Shown: positions 1-8,618 of the stretch, one piece after another
Layout of the letters: the number at the start of each line of letters is the position of its first letter
Numbering within the stretch: the first letter of the stretch is position 1
From: Mariniblastus sp.
Lineage (GTDB): Bacteria; Planctomycetota; Planctomycetia; Pirellulales; Pirellulaceae
Direction: 5' to 3'
Length of the DNA stretch: 64,000 nucleotides
NCBI GenBank assembly: GCA_029251085.1
Contig: JAQXDZ010000033.1
Coordinates: forward strand, 1 to 64,000
Made by a program: the position numbers and the translations under genes
The notes under the pieces: model-generated
What the model saw: the letters and a program-made list of their open reading frames with translations, nothing else
Databases searched by the model: none
What the model was told of the DNA's origin: nothing

Positions 1-1346
1 ATTTGACGTTCGACGAAGGTGACCGGCCCCATTCTGCGTCGAACGAACCAGAAGACGACTGCCCAGGCTCCCAGGCCAAAAGTCCACATTACGCCGTAGG
101 CCCACGGGGAGTCGACGCCGTAGAGTTGGAGGGCATACGTTGCCATGCAGGCAACAAACAGAACCATGCTATGCCATATCCAGATCAGCCCCCAATTTTC
201 AAGAATTACCGCGTGATGCGTTTCCCGAAAGACGTTACCGATGATTTGGCCGAATTTTCCTTCGCTTGCGGCAACGGATTCGTTATTCAAAAATGCCCGT
301 ATATCGTTCCGCAGGTCTGTCGCACTGCTGTAGCGAAGATCCTGAGGCTTTTGCAGGCATTGCATGGCGATGTTCTCGAGTCGGCGATCGACACGCCGAT
401 TGAGCACGCGCGGGGCAACGGGGTCCTGTTCGAGAACCATTAATACCGTTTCGACCGGCGTTGAGCCCATGAAAGGTGGGTGTCCGGTTAGCAAATGGTA
501 AAGCACTGCTCCCAGACTATAGACGTCGCTGGTGATTCCCACTTCCCCGCGGTGTCCCGTTGCCTGTTCAGGCGACATGTATGATGGGGTCCCGAGGATC
601 GCGCCGGTTCGCGTGAGGCTCGTTCGTGCGTTCGCCTCTTTGGCTAATCCAAAATCGGCAACGTAAGCGGTCCAGTCATCGTCGAGCATGATATTGGACG
701 GCTTGAGGTCCCGGTGCAATATTCCGTTTTGATGAGCGAAGCTAATTGCATCACTGATCTCGTTCATGATCTTTGCCGCCCGCATCGGCGGCAGGGGGCC
801 ACGGGATAACCGCTCTGAAAGTGATTGACCCGTGATCAGTTTCATGCAGAAAAAACTGCGTCCCTGATGTTCTCCAATTTCGTAAATTGGAATAATATTG
901 GGGTGATTGAGTCGCGAGGCGGCATCTGCCTCTGCTTCAAAGCGCTGGCGATCGGTGTCACTTGCAAAGTCACCTTTGAGGATCATTTTGATCGCGACCA
1001 GTTCACCGTCGCTGAATCGGGATGCCCGGTAGACGATTCCCATTCCACCTCGACCAATTTCCTCTTCGAGTCGGTATTCGCCGAAATCGCAGGGAAGCTC
1101 AAGTTGCGGGATCGCTAATTCTCGCGTCGACGACGAAAACTGACTTTGCTCTTTCGCCGCCGCTCCAGTCACGATGATCGTGCCCCAAAGCTCTCGAAGG
1201 TCTGTCTCGAATTCCGGATTCTTAAGACAAGCCTCTTCGAGGCTTACCTGCTTTCCCTGATTAGCTTGATCGGCTAATTCAGTGACGAGCACCGCGAGTC
1301 TCATCTCGGCTTCGTCTTCCTGATTTTCCTGGTACTTCTGAGTCAC
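1..1346 (-). CDS. Serine/threonine protein kinase, C-terminus cut off by window edge
   Basis: A Hanks-type Ser/Thr kinase read on the minus strand; about 448 codons are visible and the frame is still open at base 1. An N-terminal helical stretch of about 75 residues precedes the kinase domain, which has the glycine loop GRGGMGIVY, the ATP lysine in VAIKM, the catalytic loop HRDLKPSN, a normal DFG and the SPEQ activation-segment motif. Two hydrophobic segments follow near the edge, so the protein is membrane-anchored and probably has an extracytoplasmic sensor part outside the window. The chosen start is GTG at 1346; ATG at 1304 is the alternative. It lies 21 bp behind the sigma factor stop and in the same frame. 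This sigma-kinase pairing is common in Planctomycetota, and the kinase may act on the sigma factor or its regulon (inference). Confidence 0.9.
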   Translation of the reverse strand, partial: MTQKYQENQEDEAEMRLAVLVTELADQANQGKQVSLEEACLKNPEFETDLRELWGTIIVTGAAAKEQSQFSSSTRELAIPQLELPCDFGEYRLEEEIGRGGMGIVYRASRFSDGELVAIKMILKGDFASDTDRQRFEAEADAASRLNHPNIIPIYEIGEHQGRSFFCMKLITGQSLSERLSRGPLPPMRAAKIMNEISDAISFAHQNGILHRDLKPSNIMLDDDWTAYVADFGLAKEANARTSLTRTGAILGTPSYMSPEQATGHRGEVGITSDVYSLGAVLYHLLTGHPPFMGSTPVETVLMVLEQDPVAPRVLNRRVDRRLENIAMQCLQKPQDLRYSSATDLRNDIRAFLNNESVAASEGKFGQIIGNVFRETHHAVILENWGLIWIWHSMVLFVACMATYALQLYGVDSPWAYGVMWTFGLGAWAVVFWFVRRRMGPVTFVERQ

Positions 1347-1367
1347 GAAATTTTGGTTTGGGTATGG

Positions 1368-2003
1368 CTAAGGTTCGATCGAGTTCTGGCCGTCTTGCAT
1401 AACCGACTTTAATCTTCGAATTGCTCGTAGGTAACGCATGCTCGCGGCCGGCTCGGATAATTCCAAGATTTGACCAATTTCTTGGTTGGTCAGGTGTTCG
1501 TAGTGACGCATCACAATAATTTCACAATCCTTTTGGTCGAGTTGTGAAATTGAGGCCTCCACTTTCTTCGCCATCTCTCGCTGAAGCGCCGCTGCAGCAG
1601 GAGTCAGTCGTGAGTCGCCAAGGATAGACGCCAATTGAATAGAAGATTTATCGTAGCCGCGTGGAGCACAGAGTTGCTGTTCACGATCCACCGAACGTTT
1701 TGCCGATACACGATGCCGACGGTGAGCATCAATAATTCGGTCTTTCGCAATCTGGCGAAGCCAGAGGTGAAAGGGCATGACGGGATCGGCAAGATAGCGA
1801 TCCAGACGCCGATTCGCTTCAATCAGTACGTCCTGAACGACGTCACTGACATCAATTCGTTTTTGAATTTTGTTATCTAATCGCATCCGTATCAATTGCC
1901 GAAGCGAATTGCGATGGCGGTCCATAAGATGGTTCACCGCGGACGCGTCGCCATCTTTGGCTCGGACGATTAACTGTTCGGTTTGGGGTTTATCTGGCCA
2001 CAT
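1368..2003 (-). CDS. ECF-type RNA polymerase sigma factor (kinase-linked planctomycete group)
   Basis: A sigma-70 family factor of 211 residues. Region 2 is seen as DVVQDVLIEANRRL, followed by FHLWLRQIAKDRIIDAHRR. Region 4 is seen as IIVMRHYEHLTNQEIGQIL, followed by an LSEPAASMRYLRAIRRL recognition helix. It directs RNA polymerase to a specific promoter set. ATG at 2003 (MWPDKPQTE) is preferred over an in-frame TTG at 2051 because family members usually begin with a WPD-type sequence. No anti-sigma gene is nearby; the downstream Ser/Thr kinase 21 bp away is the likely regulator, as in the ECF-STK pairs known from this phylum. The promoter it recognises cannot be read here. Confidence 0.88.
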   Translation of the reverse strand: MWPDKPQTEQLIVRAKDGDASAVNHLMDRHRNSLRQLIRMRLDNKIQKRIDVSDVVQDVLIEANRRLDRYLADPVMPFHLWLRQIAKDRIIDAHRRHRVSAKRSVDREQQLCAPRGYDKSSIQLASILGDSRLTPAAAALQREMAKKVEASISQLDQKDCEIIVMRHYEHLTNQEIGQILELSEPAASMRYLRAIRRLKSVMQDGQNSIEP

Positions 2004-2221
2004 GGTGCCATTATGGACAAAAAAGCGTTTTGCGGTATGCGATTCGATCAAATCGAGAGATTATCTTCAAAACAAATATTGCCTAGGTGCGATTGCAGCG
2101 ACAGGAGGTGGTCACTAGGTCAGTTAAACATTGGGTTCTAGGGGGCATGTGGTGGCTGGGAGAGTCTTTTTCTTCCGCCTGAAAAATGGCCAGTTCACAG
2201 CTTTTATGTGCTTCGACTCAC

Positions 2222-3415
2222 TTAAGTAGTCATTCTGGAGATGGCTTTGATGAAAGTGTTGATTTGGGTCTGGTTGTTATAGAGGTGATGAGAGACGCGA
2301 ACATACCAGCGTTCTTTGAATTGGATGATCATAACTTCGATTCCAATCTGTTCCCAAAGTTGTTTCTGCAGACCACTCCAGTCCCCGGGAGGTAAGGGGA
2401 CGTGGGTCATCGCTCCATACCATCCGTCGTTCCGGTCGCCGATAGGCTGGGTGTTGAAGAGGTCACGCAAACAGTTTTCGGTGTAGCTTGCCAGCCAGCA
2501 TGCCCGTTCGCGGAAATTATCTAGGCCGATGTCCTGAATCCAGCCGATCGCCTGCGGAACCGATAGAAACGGACTTGGGTCACGTGAGCCAATCCAAGTG
2601 AATTCTTCGTCCCACGTTTCAGGAATGGCAGGCAGTAAGCGTCCCCAGCTTTTCACCGGGGGTTGAATTGAATTTTGGAAACGAGGATGGACGTAAAGGA
2701 AACCGCTACCCAGAGGAGCGCATAGCCACTTGTGTAAACTGGCGGTGTAGAAATCACATTTTAAATTCTCTACTGATAGTTCGACGTGAGCCGGGGCGTG
2801 AGGGCCGTCGACGCAGATGGCGATCCCTTGTTTGTGGAAAGCGTCACAGATTTCTTCGATCGGCATGATCAAGGCAGTCGCGGAGGTTATATGACTTACC
2901 ACCAATAGACGGGTTTTGCTCGTGGCCGACTGCGTTAGACAATCTACGATTTGCTCTTTGGATTCGAATGAATCCGGGAGGGTGGCAGATACAAGTCTTG
3001 CCCCCGCAGCATCGCAAGCTCGCTGCCAGATTCGGTGAACCGCTCCATACTCATGGTCGTTGATCAGAACTTCATCTCCCGGGTTAAGGGAGAAGCTGTT
3101 AGCCACGATGTTCATGGCATAGGTTGCATTGTCAATCAGAACGAGGTTGGCAGCGCTAGTGCCCACAAATTTTGCAAGGGATGCCCGTGCTTCGTAAAGA
3201 GCACTCTCCATCTGCCGAAGATAAAAATCCATCGGCTGTTCATCGAGCCTATCAATCCAGCCGCGTCGGTGGTGCCGAACGACGTTTGGCTGCAGGCCGA
3301 ACGAGCCGTGATTTAGATAAATTGTATCGCTTCGTAATTTCCAGTGCGTTGCCAGATCAAACCAGTCGCGATCATTGGAAGGATCTCGTTTGGAAATTGG
3401 ATTGGGAGTGTTCAT
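2222..3415 (-). CDS. PLP-dependent aminotransferase class V family (isopenicillin-N epimerase-like)
   Basis: A 397-residue fold-type I PLP enzyme of the class V / cysteine desulfurase-like superfamily. The N-terminal motif YLNHGSFG, the cofactor aspartate in CVDGPHAPAH (about D203) and the Schiff-base lysine in SLHKWLCAPLG (about K229) are all present. The small-residue loop after the lysine matches the isopenicillin-N epimerase branch rather than the NifS/SufS desulfurases, and no desulfurase active-site cysteine loop was seen. The substrate is unknown; close relatives are amino acid epimerases, lyases or hercynylcysteine sulfoxide lyase-type enzymes. It is a single gene separated from the upstream glutamine synthetase gene by a strong terminator. 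Confidence 0.85.
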   Translation of the reverse strand: MNTPNPISKRDPSNDRDWFDLATHWKLRSDTIYLNHGSFGLQPNVVRHHRRGWIDRLDEQPMDFYLRQMESALYEARASLAKFVGTSAANLVLIDNATYAMNIVANSFSLNPGDEVLINDHEYGAVHRIWQRACDAAGARLVSATLPDSFESKEQIVDCLTQSATSKTRLLVVSHITSATALIMPIEEICDAFHKQGIAICVDGPHAPAHVELSVENLKCDFYTASLHKWLCAPLGSGFLYVHPRFQNSIQPPVKSWGRLLPAIPETWDEEFTWIGSRDPSPFLSVPQAIGWIQDIGLDNFRERACWLASYTENCLRDLFNTQPIGDRNDGWYGAMTHVPLPPGDWSGLQKQLWEQIGIEVMIIQFKERWYVRVSHHLYNNQTQINTFIKAISRMTT

Positions 3416-3526
3416 CCCATTATTTGAACCTTTGCTGGCATTGGGTCAATGGACTGTTGTGAGAATTTGTTTGATTGGGATTGGGAAGATACTTGTGGTA
3501 GCAAGGTGTGCTTCGATCGCCTGCGT

Positions 3527-3562
3527 AAAAAAAGCTGCTGCCCGGATGGGGCAGCAGCTTTT
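3527..3562 (-). terminator. Intrinsic terminator downstream of type II glutamine synthetase
   Basis: A perfect 14-bp stem (3530-3543 with 3549-3562) around a 5-nt loop. The run of A at 3527-3533 becomes a U tract when read on the minus strand, so it should end transcription of the glutamine synthetase gene before the aminotransferase. The arms carry AAAA and TTTT on opposite sides, so some function in both directions is possible. Confidence 0.9.
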
Positions 3563-3621
3563 CGTTATTTTAGTTGCTCGTTGATCCACATCGTAAACTT
3601 GAATCAACCGATCACGCCAAG

Positions 3622-4641
3622 CTAAACTGTCACCAACGCTCCTTTGACAGTTTTGATGATTTCGGCAGCAACCTTATAGGGATCGGCATTGGAAGCAGGT
3701 CGGCGATCTTCCAGCCAGCCCTTCCAGCCATTAGTAACGGTGCCTACCGGGATGCGAATAGACGCTCCCCGATCAGAGACGCCATAGCTAAACTGGGTGA
3801 TCGACTGGGTTTCATGTTTACCGGTTAAGCGTTGGTCGTTGTCCGCACCGTAAACTGCAATGTGCTCACTTACCCGTGGCTCAAATGCTTTGCAAACTTG
3901 CTCGTAAACAGACTGATCACCACATTCACGGAGAGTTGTGTTTGAGAAGTTAGCGTGCATTCCAGAGCCATTCCAGTCGGTATCGCCCAAAGGTTTGGGA
4001 TGGTACTCGATTGCGAGTCCGTATTTTTCGCCGATTCGCTCAAGCAGGTAGCGAGCAACCCAAATCTGGTCACCAGCTTGTTTTGCTCCTTCGGCGAAGC
4101 ATTGGAATTCCCACTGACCGGCGGCAACTTCGGCGTTGATTCCTTCCACATTAATTCCGGCGTCCAGGCAGACGTCGAGGTGCTCTTCGATCATGTGACG
4201 ACCGTGGGCATTTTTTGCGCCTACCGAACAGTAGTACGGTCCCTGGGGTCCCGGGTAACCGCCTGTTGGGAATCCGGGAGGGCTGTTGGTCTCGGTGTCC
4301 CAGAGGAAGTACTCTTGTTCGAAGCCGAACCAGAAATCGTTATCGTCGTCTTCGATGGTCGCTCGACCATTGGAGTCATGCGGTGTGCCATCTGCGTTCA
4401 AGACTTCGCACATGACGAGAAAGCCACTGAACCGCTCAGGATCGGGGAAAATGGCGACAGGCTTGAGAAGACAATCAGATGCTCCACCTTCGGCCTGTTC
4501 TGTCGAACTGCCATCAAAGCACCATTCAGGACAGTCCGCCAATTCGCCGCTGAAGTCAGCGACAATTTTTGTTTTGCTGCGAAGACTCTGGGTGGGCTTG
4601 TAGCCGTCAAGCCAGATGTACTCAAGTTTCGATTTGCTCAT
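3622..4641 (-). CDS. glnII: Type II glutamine synthetase (GSII)
   Basis: Makes glutamine from glutamate, ammonium and ATP in the cytoplasm. Length is 339 residues from ATG 4641, matching the short eukaryote-type GSII family (about 330-370). Seen in order: N-terminal KLEYIWLDGYKPT, the WCFDGSSTEQA beta-grasp motif, FGFEQEYFL with metal-binding glutamates, NVEGINAEVAAGQWEFQ, GMHANFSN, and the GASIRIPVGT/EDRRPASNADPY active-site region near the C-terminus. The adenylylation motif of type I enzymes is absent, as expected. In-frame ATG codons at 4707 and 4671 would add residues that do not match the family. It is divergent from the type I gene at 5185. Bacteria with both forms usually use GSII under particular nitrogen conditions. 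Confidence 0.94.
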   Translation of the reverse strand: MSKSKLEYIWLDGYKPTQSLRSKTKIVADFSGELADCPEWCFDGSSTEQAEGGASDCLLKPVAIFPDPERFSGFLVMCEVLNADGTPHDSNGRATIEDDDNDFWFGFEQEYFLWDTETNSPPGFPTGGYPGPQGPYYCSVGAKNAHGRHMIEEHLDVCLDAGINVEGINAEVAAGQWEFQCFAEGAKQAGDQIWVARYLLERIGEKYGLAIEYHPKPLGDTDWNGSGMHANFSNTTLRECGDQSVYEQVCKAFEPRVSEHIAVYGADNDQRLTGKHETQSITQFSYGVSDRGASIRIPVGTVTNGWKGWLEDRRPASNADPYKVAAEIIKTVKGALVTV

Positions 4642-5184
4642 TCTGGTGTTAGCTCCATACGCTTGATTCATTGGTCGGATCACTTCTGCATCGTTCCCAT
4701 GATGCAAAAGAAGTAATCATCGTTAGGTGTGATCTGGGCAAGGGGCAGCAGTTCGTTTAGAGCCGGGAGGCTACGTAAAAACGCAATTTTCCCGAATCTT
4801 GCACTGACCGAAGCACAGCAGTCTGTGATCTTAACAATTAAAAATCTCAATTTATAGTACCGAAATCAACTCTGGCTCGGCTTTGGCGGTTGGCGTCTGC
4901 TGGAAATTAATTCAACGCTGCTTGAATTCGAGGCAGGGATTGGGCATTATCTGTGCAAGTGAAAATGGTCTCTGGAGGTGAGGGAACCGAAAAAGTCGTT
5001 TTATGGCAGGTTCTTGTTCACTGAGGCAATCTTTGTGATTGTGGCACGAAGATTGCTTTTAGAAATCTGGCTTAAATTTTTGAAATGTCAGTTCTCGAGA
5101 TTAGATTTTAGCCCGTCAAAAAAAAGAAATTTTATTTCCCGCTTTGGTTGGGATCAATTTTTTCAATGCGTGAAAGGTCAAGCT
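4642..5184. other. Divergent intergenic region between the two glutamine synthetase genes
   Basis: This 543-bp stretch holds the control region for both genes. The only strong element I can identify is the sigma-54 promoter at 5042-5057. A weak NtrC-like half site (AAAATGGT, 4962-4969) sits about 75 bp upstream of the -24 element, where an enhancer site would be expected; it is not convincing alone. No clear promoter was found for the minus-strand gene. Confidence 0.6.
5042..5057 (+). promoter_or_regulatory. Sigma-54 (RpoN) promoter for type I glutamine synthetase
   Basis: The sequence TGGCACGAAGATTGCT matches the -24/-12 consensus TGGCAC-N5-TTGCW exactly, with GG (5043-5044) and GC (5055-5056) separated by the required 10 bases. 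Transcription should begin near 5068, leaving a leader of about 115 nt before the start codon. It predicts control by an NtrC-type activator during nitrogen limitation, as known for glnA in many bacteria. Confidence 0.85.
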
Positions 5185-6597
5185 TTGACTCCTAAAGAAG
5201 TAATCGCGTTTTGTCGATCGGCGAACGTCAAGGCGATTGATTTGCGTTTTGTCGATTTTTTAGGTCATTGGGGGCATACAACCATCCCTGTCAGCGCGCT
5301 CTCAGAATCAATTTTTGAGAATGGGCTTGGCTTCGATGGTTCGAGTGTCCGAGGTTGGCAGCAAGTCGACGAAAGCGACATGTTATTAATCCCGCGCCCG
5401 GAAACAAACTTCATTGATCCCTTTGCCGCGTTACCCACCTTGAATCTCATCTGCGATGTTGTCGATCCGATCACGCATGAAAATTACAGCCGAGATCCTC
5501 GGTTTGTCGCAAGGAAAGCGGCCAGTTATCTGAGTAGCACAGGGATTGCGGACACAGCTTGCTTTGGCCCGGAAGCAGAGTTTTTCATTTTTGATAACGT
5601 CCGTTTCGATCAACGACCGGATGCTGCGTTCTATCACCTCGACAGTGTTGAAGCCCAATGGAATCGCGGTCGAGAAGAGAACCCTAATTTAGGTTACAAG
5701 ATTCGTCATCAGCAAGGCTACCTCCCCTGCCCTCCCGCCGACCAAATGGTGAATCTGCGAACGGAAATGATGCAGACGCTGATTGACTGTGGCATTGAGG
5801 TCGAGTGTCAGCATCATGAAGTTGGAACGGCCGGTCAGTCAGAAATTGACCTGAAATTTGGGCCATTGGTTCAGATGGCGGATCGCATGATGATGTACAA
5901 GTACATCGTTAAAAACGTTGCGTTCCGTCACAACAAAACGGTGACGTTTATGCCAAAGCCGATTTTCGGTGATGCTGGTTCGGGCATGCACACTCACCTC
6001 TCTTTTTGGAAAGACGGTTGTCCATTGTTCGGTGGTGATGGTTACGCTGGCTTAAGCCAGATGGGATTGCATGCGATCGGTGGCATACTGAAACATGCTC
6101 CTGCACTTTTAGCGCTGACCAATCCGACAACCAATAGCTATAAGCGATTGGTGCCGGGCTACGAAGCTCCGGTGAATCTTGCCTATTCCCAGCGAAACCG
6201 TTCTGCGGCGTGTCGGATTCCGATGTACAGCAACGATCCCGCGAGTAAGCGAATTGAGTTTCGGTGTCCCGACGGTGGTTGTAATCCGTATTTCGCCTTT
6301 GCTGCCATTACAATGGCCGCCATTGATGGGATTGAAAACAAGCTTGATCCCGGCAATCCGCTCGATAAGGACATTTATGACTTGCCTCCGGAAGAGTCAA
6401 GGAATGTGCCAAAAACGCCAAGGTCACTTGAAGAGTCTATTCATGCATTGCAACTGGATCATGAATTCCTTTTGCGGGGAGATGTGTTTACAAAAGATGT
6501 AATCAACACTTGGATTTCTTTTAAGACGAGAAACGAAATTGAAGCGATTCGTTCTCGTCCACATCCCTACGAATTTTGCATGTACTTCGACTGTTAA
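5185..6597 (+). CDS. glnA: Type I glutamine synthetase (GSI)
   Basis: The 470-residue catalytic subunit of dodecameric glutamine synthetase. Seen: FDGSSVRGW, the metal ligands in [34 protein letters not shown], the [17 protein letters not shown] loop and [11 protein letters not shown]. The tyrosine in DIYDLPPEE matches the GlnE adenylylation site, so covalent control is likely. The reading frame is open back to GTG 4978, but the sigma-54 promoter at 5042-5057 rules out that start. TTG 5185 begins with the family sequence TPKEV and has AAAGG seven bases upstream; GTG 5170 is the alternative. It is divergent from the type II gene. Confidence 0.95.
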   Translation: MTPKEVIAFCRSANVKAIDLRFVDFLGHWGHTTIPVSALSESIFENGLGFDGSSVRGWQQVDESDMLLIPRPETNFIDPFAALPTLNLICDVVDPITHENYSRDPRFVARKAASYLSSTGIADTACFGPEAEFFIFDNVRFDQRPDAAFYHLDSVEAQWNRGREENPNLGYKIRHQQGYLPCPPADQMVNLRTEMMQTLIDCGIEVECQHHEVGTAGQSEIDLKFGPLVQMADRMMMYKYIVKNVAFRHNKTVTFMPKPIFGDAGSGMHTHLSFWKDGCPLFGGDGYAGLSQMGLHAIGGILKHAPALLALTNPTTNSYKRLVPGYEAPVNLAYSQRNRSAACRIPMYSNDPASKRIEFRCPDGGCNPYFAFAAITMAAIDGIENKLDPGNPLDKDIYDLPPEESRNVPKTPRSLEESIHALQLDHEFLLRGDVFTKDVINTWISFKTRNEIEAIRSRPHPYEFCMYFDC

Positions 6598-6687
6598 ATT
6601 ATCTCGGTTGGAGTAAGCCCCGAGTGTCTCATTGAGTCGCTGTTGAATTTGACCTGCGTCTCGTTATCGCTTGATTAGGAAGCTAAG

Positions 6688-7113
6688 ATGAAAAAAGTAC
6701 TGATTTTGTGCACGGGAAATTCCTGCCGCTCGCAAATGGCTCAGGCAATTTGGCAGAATGCGGGGGATTCAGAATGGGTTGCTGTGTCTGCTGGCTCGCG
6801 ACCCTCCGGCTACGTGCATCCTTTGGCTTTAAAATCGATTGAAGAGCTTGGACTTTCGATTGATGGCCTTGAGAGTAAATCGGTGGATCTGTTTGTTGGA
6901 GAGGAAATTGATTTGGCCGTAACCGTCTGTGATCACGCGAAAGAGGCCTGCCCTGTGATTCCAGGGGTTAAGCAGACGCTTCACTGGCCATTTGAGGATC
7001 CTGCGGATGCGATCGGTTCGGATAACCAAAAGTTAATTCAGTTTCGAAAAATTCGCGATCAAATTAAAAATAGAATCGAAGGTTTTTTGAGTGGCGAAGC
7101 GGGCGATCACTGA
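6688..7113 (+). CDS. arsC: Thioredoxin-coupled arsenate reductase / low-molecular-weight phosphatase family
   Basis: A 141-residue protein of the ArsC family that shares the low-molecular-weight tyrosine phosphatase fold. The P-loop CTGNSCRS starts at Cys8. Two more cysteines at 81 and 88 in VCDHAKEAC have the seven-residue spacing of the redox relay cysteines of thioredoxin-dependent ArsC, and Asp104 in FEDPAD fits the general acid. It should reduce arsenate to arsenite using thioredoxin. No arsenite pump, ArsR or other ars gene is next to it, so this is an isolated ArsC between glnA and nadC. The three-cysteine set argues against a plain tyrosine phosphatase. Confidence 0.9.
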   Translation: MKKVLILCTGNSCRSQMAQAIWQNAGDSEWVAVSAGSRPSGYVHPLALKSIEELGLSIDGLESKSVDLFVGEEIDLAVTVCDHAKEACPVIPGVKQTLHWPFEDPADAIGSDNQKLIQFRKIRDQIKNRIEGFLSGEAGDH

Positions 7114-7241
7114 TTGCTAAAACAGTCCAAGCAACGGCAGTTTGAACTTTTTGCAAAGATCGTCAGTGATCAAAAAGATGAGCAAAGATTTGATTCTGTT
7201 TACTGGAATTGATTAACTGGAGTCGATTCACATTTGGCAAT

Positions 7242-7277
7242 AATCATTTGACAAGTTTTAATCATTTGACAAGTTTT
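7242..7277 (+). repeat. Perfect 18-bp tandem duplication upstream of nadC
   Basis: The unit AATCATTTGACAAGTTTT occurs twice head to tail (7242-7259 and 7260-7277), ending 17 bp before the nadC ATG. Each copy contains TTGACA, the sigma-70 -35 hexamer, but neither has a good -10 at 16-18 bp. It could be a duplicated operator or a simple slippage duplication. Confidence 0.85.
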
Positions 7278-7294
7278 GAACTAGGATTGTTTTG

Positions 7295-8239
7295 ATGAAG
7301 GAAGCCCCAACTTTTTCTGAGTCAACGCGACGAGATTGCCTGCGCTTAATCGAAATGGCGATTCTTGAAGATCTCAACGCTGCCGATCTTGAATCGGGTG
7401 TGGATTGCACGACCGCTGCGATTGTGCCGGATTCTGTTCATGCGAAGGCGGCGTTTGTAAGTCGAAGTAAGGGAGTGATTTGCGGAATCGAAGTCGTGAA
7501 ACTTGCTTTGCAGCAGTGGGCGCCTAACATTCAATTGACGGTGCATGTTAACGATGGTGAACCAGTTGATGCGGGACAAACGATCGGTGTGATGAGTGGA
7601 CTGGCGCACGACATTTTAACGATGGAGCGGACCTGTTTGAATTTCATGTGCCGCCTCTCAGGTATAAGTTCGTTGACGCATGAGTTTGTTGATAAAATCA
7701 GCGGGACCTCCGCATGTGTGCTAGATACTCGTAAAACGACTCCGGGTTGGAGGCGGTTGGAGAAGTACGCAGTCGCTTGTGGTGGTGGCAGAAATCATCG
7801 CATGGGGCTCTATGATGCCATCATGATTAAGGACAATCACTTGGCATTCTTTCGGACTCAAGTTCGTGAGGAGGGCGAGGTGATTCCAGTCGCAATTCAG
7901 AATGCGAAAAACTGGATTGGCGAACACGCCGCGGAATTACCCAGTGGCAAAGAGACAGTCTTGCAATTGGAAGTGGACACACTTGAACAATTAAGAGTTG
8001 CCTTAAAAACGGATTGCGACATCGTGTTATTGGATAACATGAGTAACGAACAACTAAGAGAGGCGGTCGGAATTCGCAACGAAACAGCTCCGAAGATAAT
8101 CTTGGAAGCTTCTGGAGGCGTCAATTTGGATTCAATCGTTAAAATCGCCAAAACTGGTGTAGAGCGAATTAGCGTTGGCGCGGTAACGCACTCGGCCACC
8201 AATTTCGACATCGGACTCGACTGGGATATTTCGCAATAG
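7295..8239 (+). CDS. nadC: Nicotinate-nucleotide pyrophosphorylase (carboxylating)
   Basis: Quinolinate phosphoribosyltransferase of de novo NAD synthesis: quinolinate plus PRPP gives nicotinate mononucleotide, CO2 and PPi. The protein is 314 residues, slightly longer than the usual 280-300. Family motifs are visible: ERTCLNFMCRLSGISSLT, LDTRKTTPGWRRLEKYAV, the GGGRNHRMGLYDAIMIKDNH substrate/PRPP site, LLDNMS and LEASGGVNLD near the C-terminus. ATG 7295 is used; an in-frame TTG lies directly before it. No nadA or nadB is adjacent. A nested hairpin terminator lies downstream at 8504-8552. Confidence 0.95.
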   Translation: MKEAPTFSESTRRDCLRLIEMAILEDLNAADLESGVDCTTAAIVPDSVHAKAAFVSRSKGVICGIEVVKLALQQWAPNIQLTVHVNDGEPVDAGQTIGVMSGLAHDILTMERTCLNFMCRLSGISSLTHEFVDKISGTSACVLDTRKTTPGWRRLEKYAVACGGGRNHRMGLYDAIMIKDNHLAFFRTQVREEGEVIPVAIQNAKNWIGEHAAELPSGKETVLQLEVDTLEQLRVALKTDCDIVLLDNMSNEQLREAVGIRNETAPKIILEASGGVNLDSIVKIAKTGVERISVGAVTHSATNFDIGLDWDISQ

Positions 8240-8618
8240 CCCCGCATTTTCACGGGTGAAGTGAATAGTTGTCTTGTTGTGCCCGCACGGTTTCATGCCT
8301 TTTTCTTCGTTCCTAATGACCCGCTAATTTCTCGCGATGGGTGGCTTTCTGGGCTTTCATGCGTGCGAAAGGAACAGGTAACCGATCTTCTTTGCTTATT
8401 TCAAGCTTTTAATGATTTCGGGGAGATTCCCGCTTTGACATTCTAGGAATGCGACCTAACTTTTAGGGAGCTTGTTTGAGCTGGGGAGCATTGAGCAAGC
8501 TTTTGGCGGTAAGGGTTGGCGGGATGCCAAAAGGGGCCTTACCGCCATTTTTATGCGCTGACTTCTGTGCCGACATTTTCTGCAGCGGTTTATGTCTATC
8601 CAAAAAGCACGCTGAATT
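8240..8618. other. Intergenic stretch downstream of nadC
   Basis: No credible gene in these 379 bp. It contains a weak hairpin ending in TTTT (AGCTTG 8469-8474 with CAAGCT 8496-8501) and, right after it, the stronger terminator at 8504-8552. Genes converge here (nadC plus, 8619 gene minus). Confidence 0.6.
8504..8552 (+). terminator. Nested-hairpin intrinsic terminator after nadC
   Basis: The outer stem GGCGGTAAGG (8505-8514) pairs perfectly with CCTTACCGCC (8537-8546) and is followed by ATTTTTAT. An inner 5-bp stem TTGGC/GCCAA (8516-8520 with 8526-8530) sits inside the loop. The U tract is only on the plus strand, so it terminates nadC transcription. Confidence 0.8.

Noticed and set aside
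3-1118. Plus-strand open frames at 3-443 and 825-1118
   Set aside because: They lie opposite the truncated Ser/Thr kinase, whose motifs read cleanly on the minus strand; the plus-strand products have no domain character.
3955-4716. 253-residue plus-strand open frame
   Set aside because: It is the antisense of the type II glutamine synthetase, which has all family motifs.
4978-5184. N-terminal extension of GlnA from GTG 4978
   Set aside because: It spans the sigma-54 promoter and adds 69 residues not found in the family.
7242-7294. Full sigma-70 promoter built on the TTGACA boxes before nadC
   Set aside because: No acceptable -10 hexamer lies 16-18 bp from either box, so only the repeat is reported.
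8261-8446. 61-residue plus-strand frame after nadC
   Set aside because: No ribosome site, no family and a GTG start; lies in a convergent spacer with hairpins.
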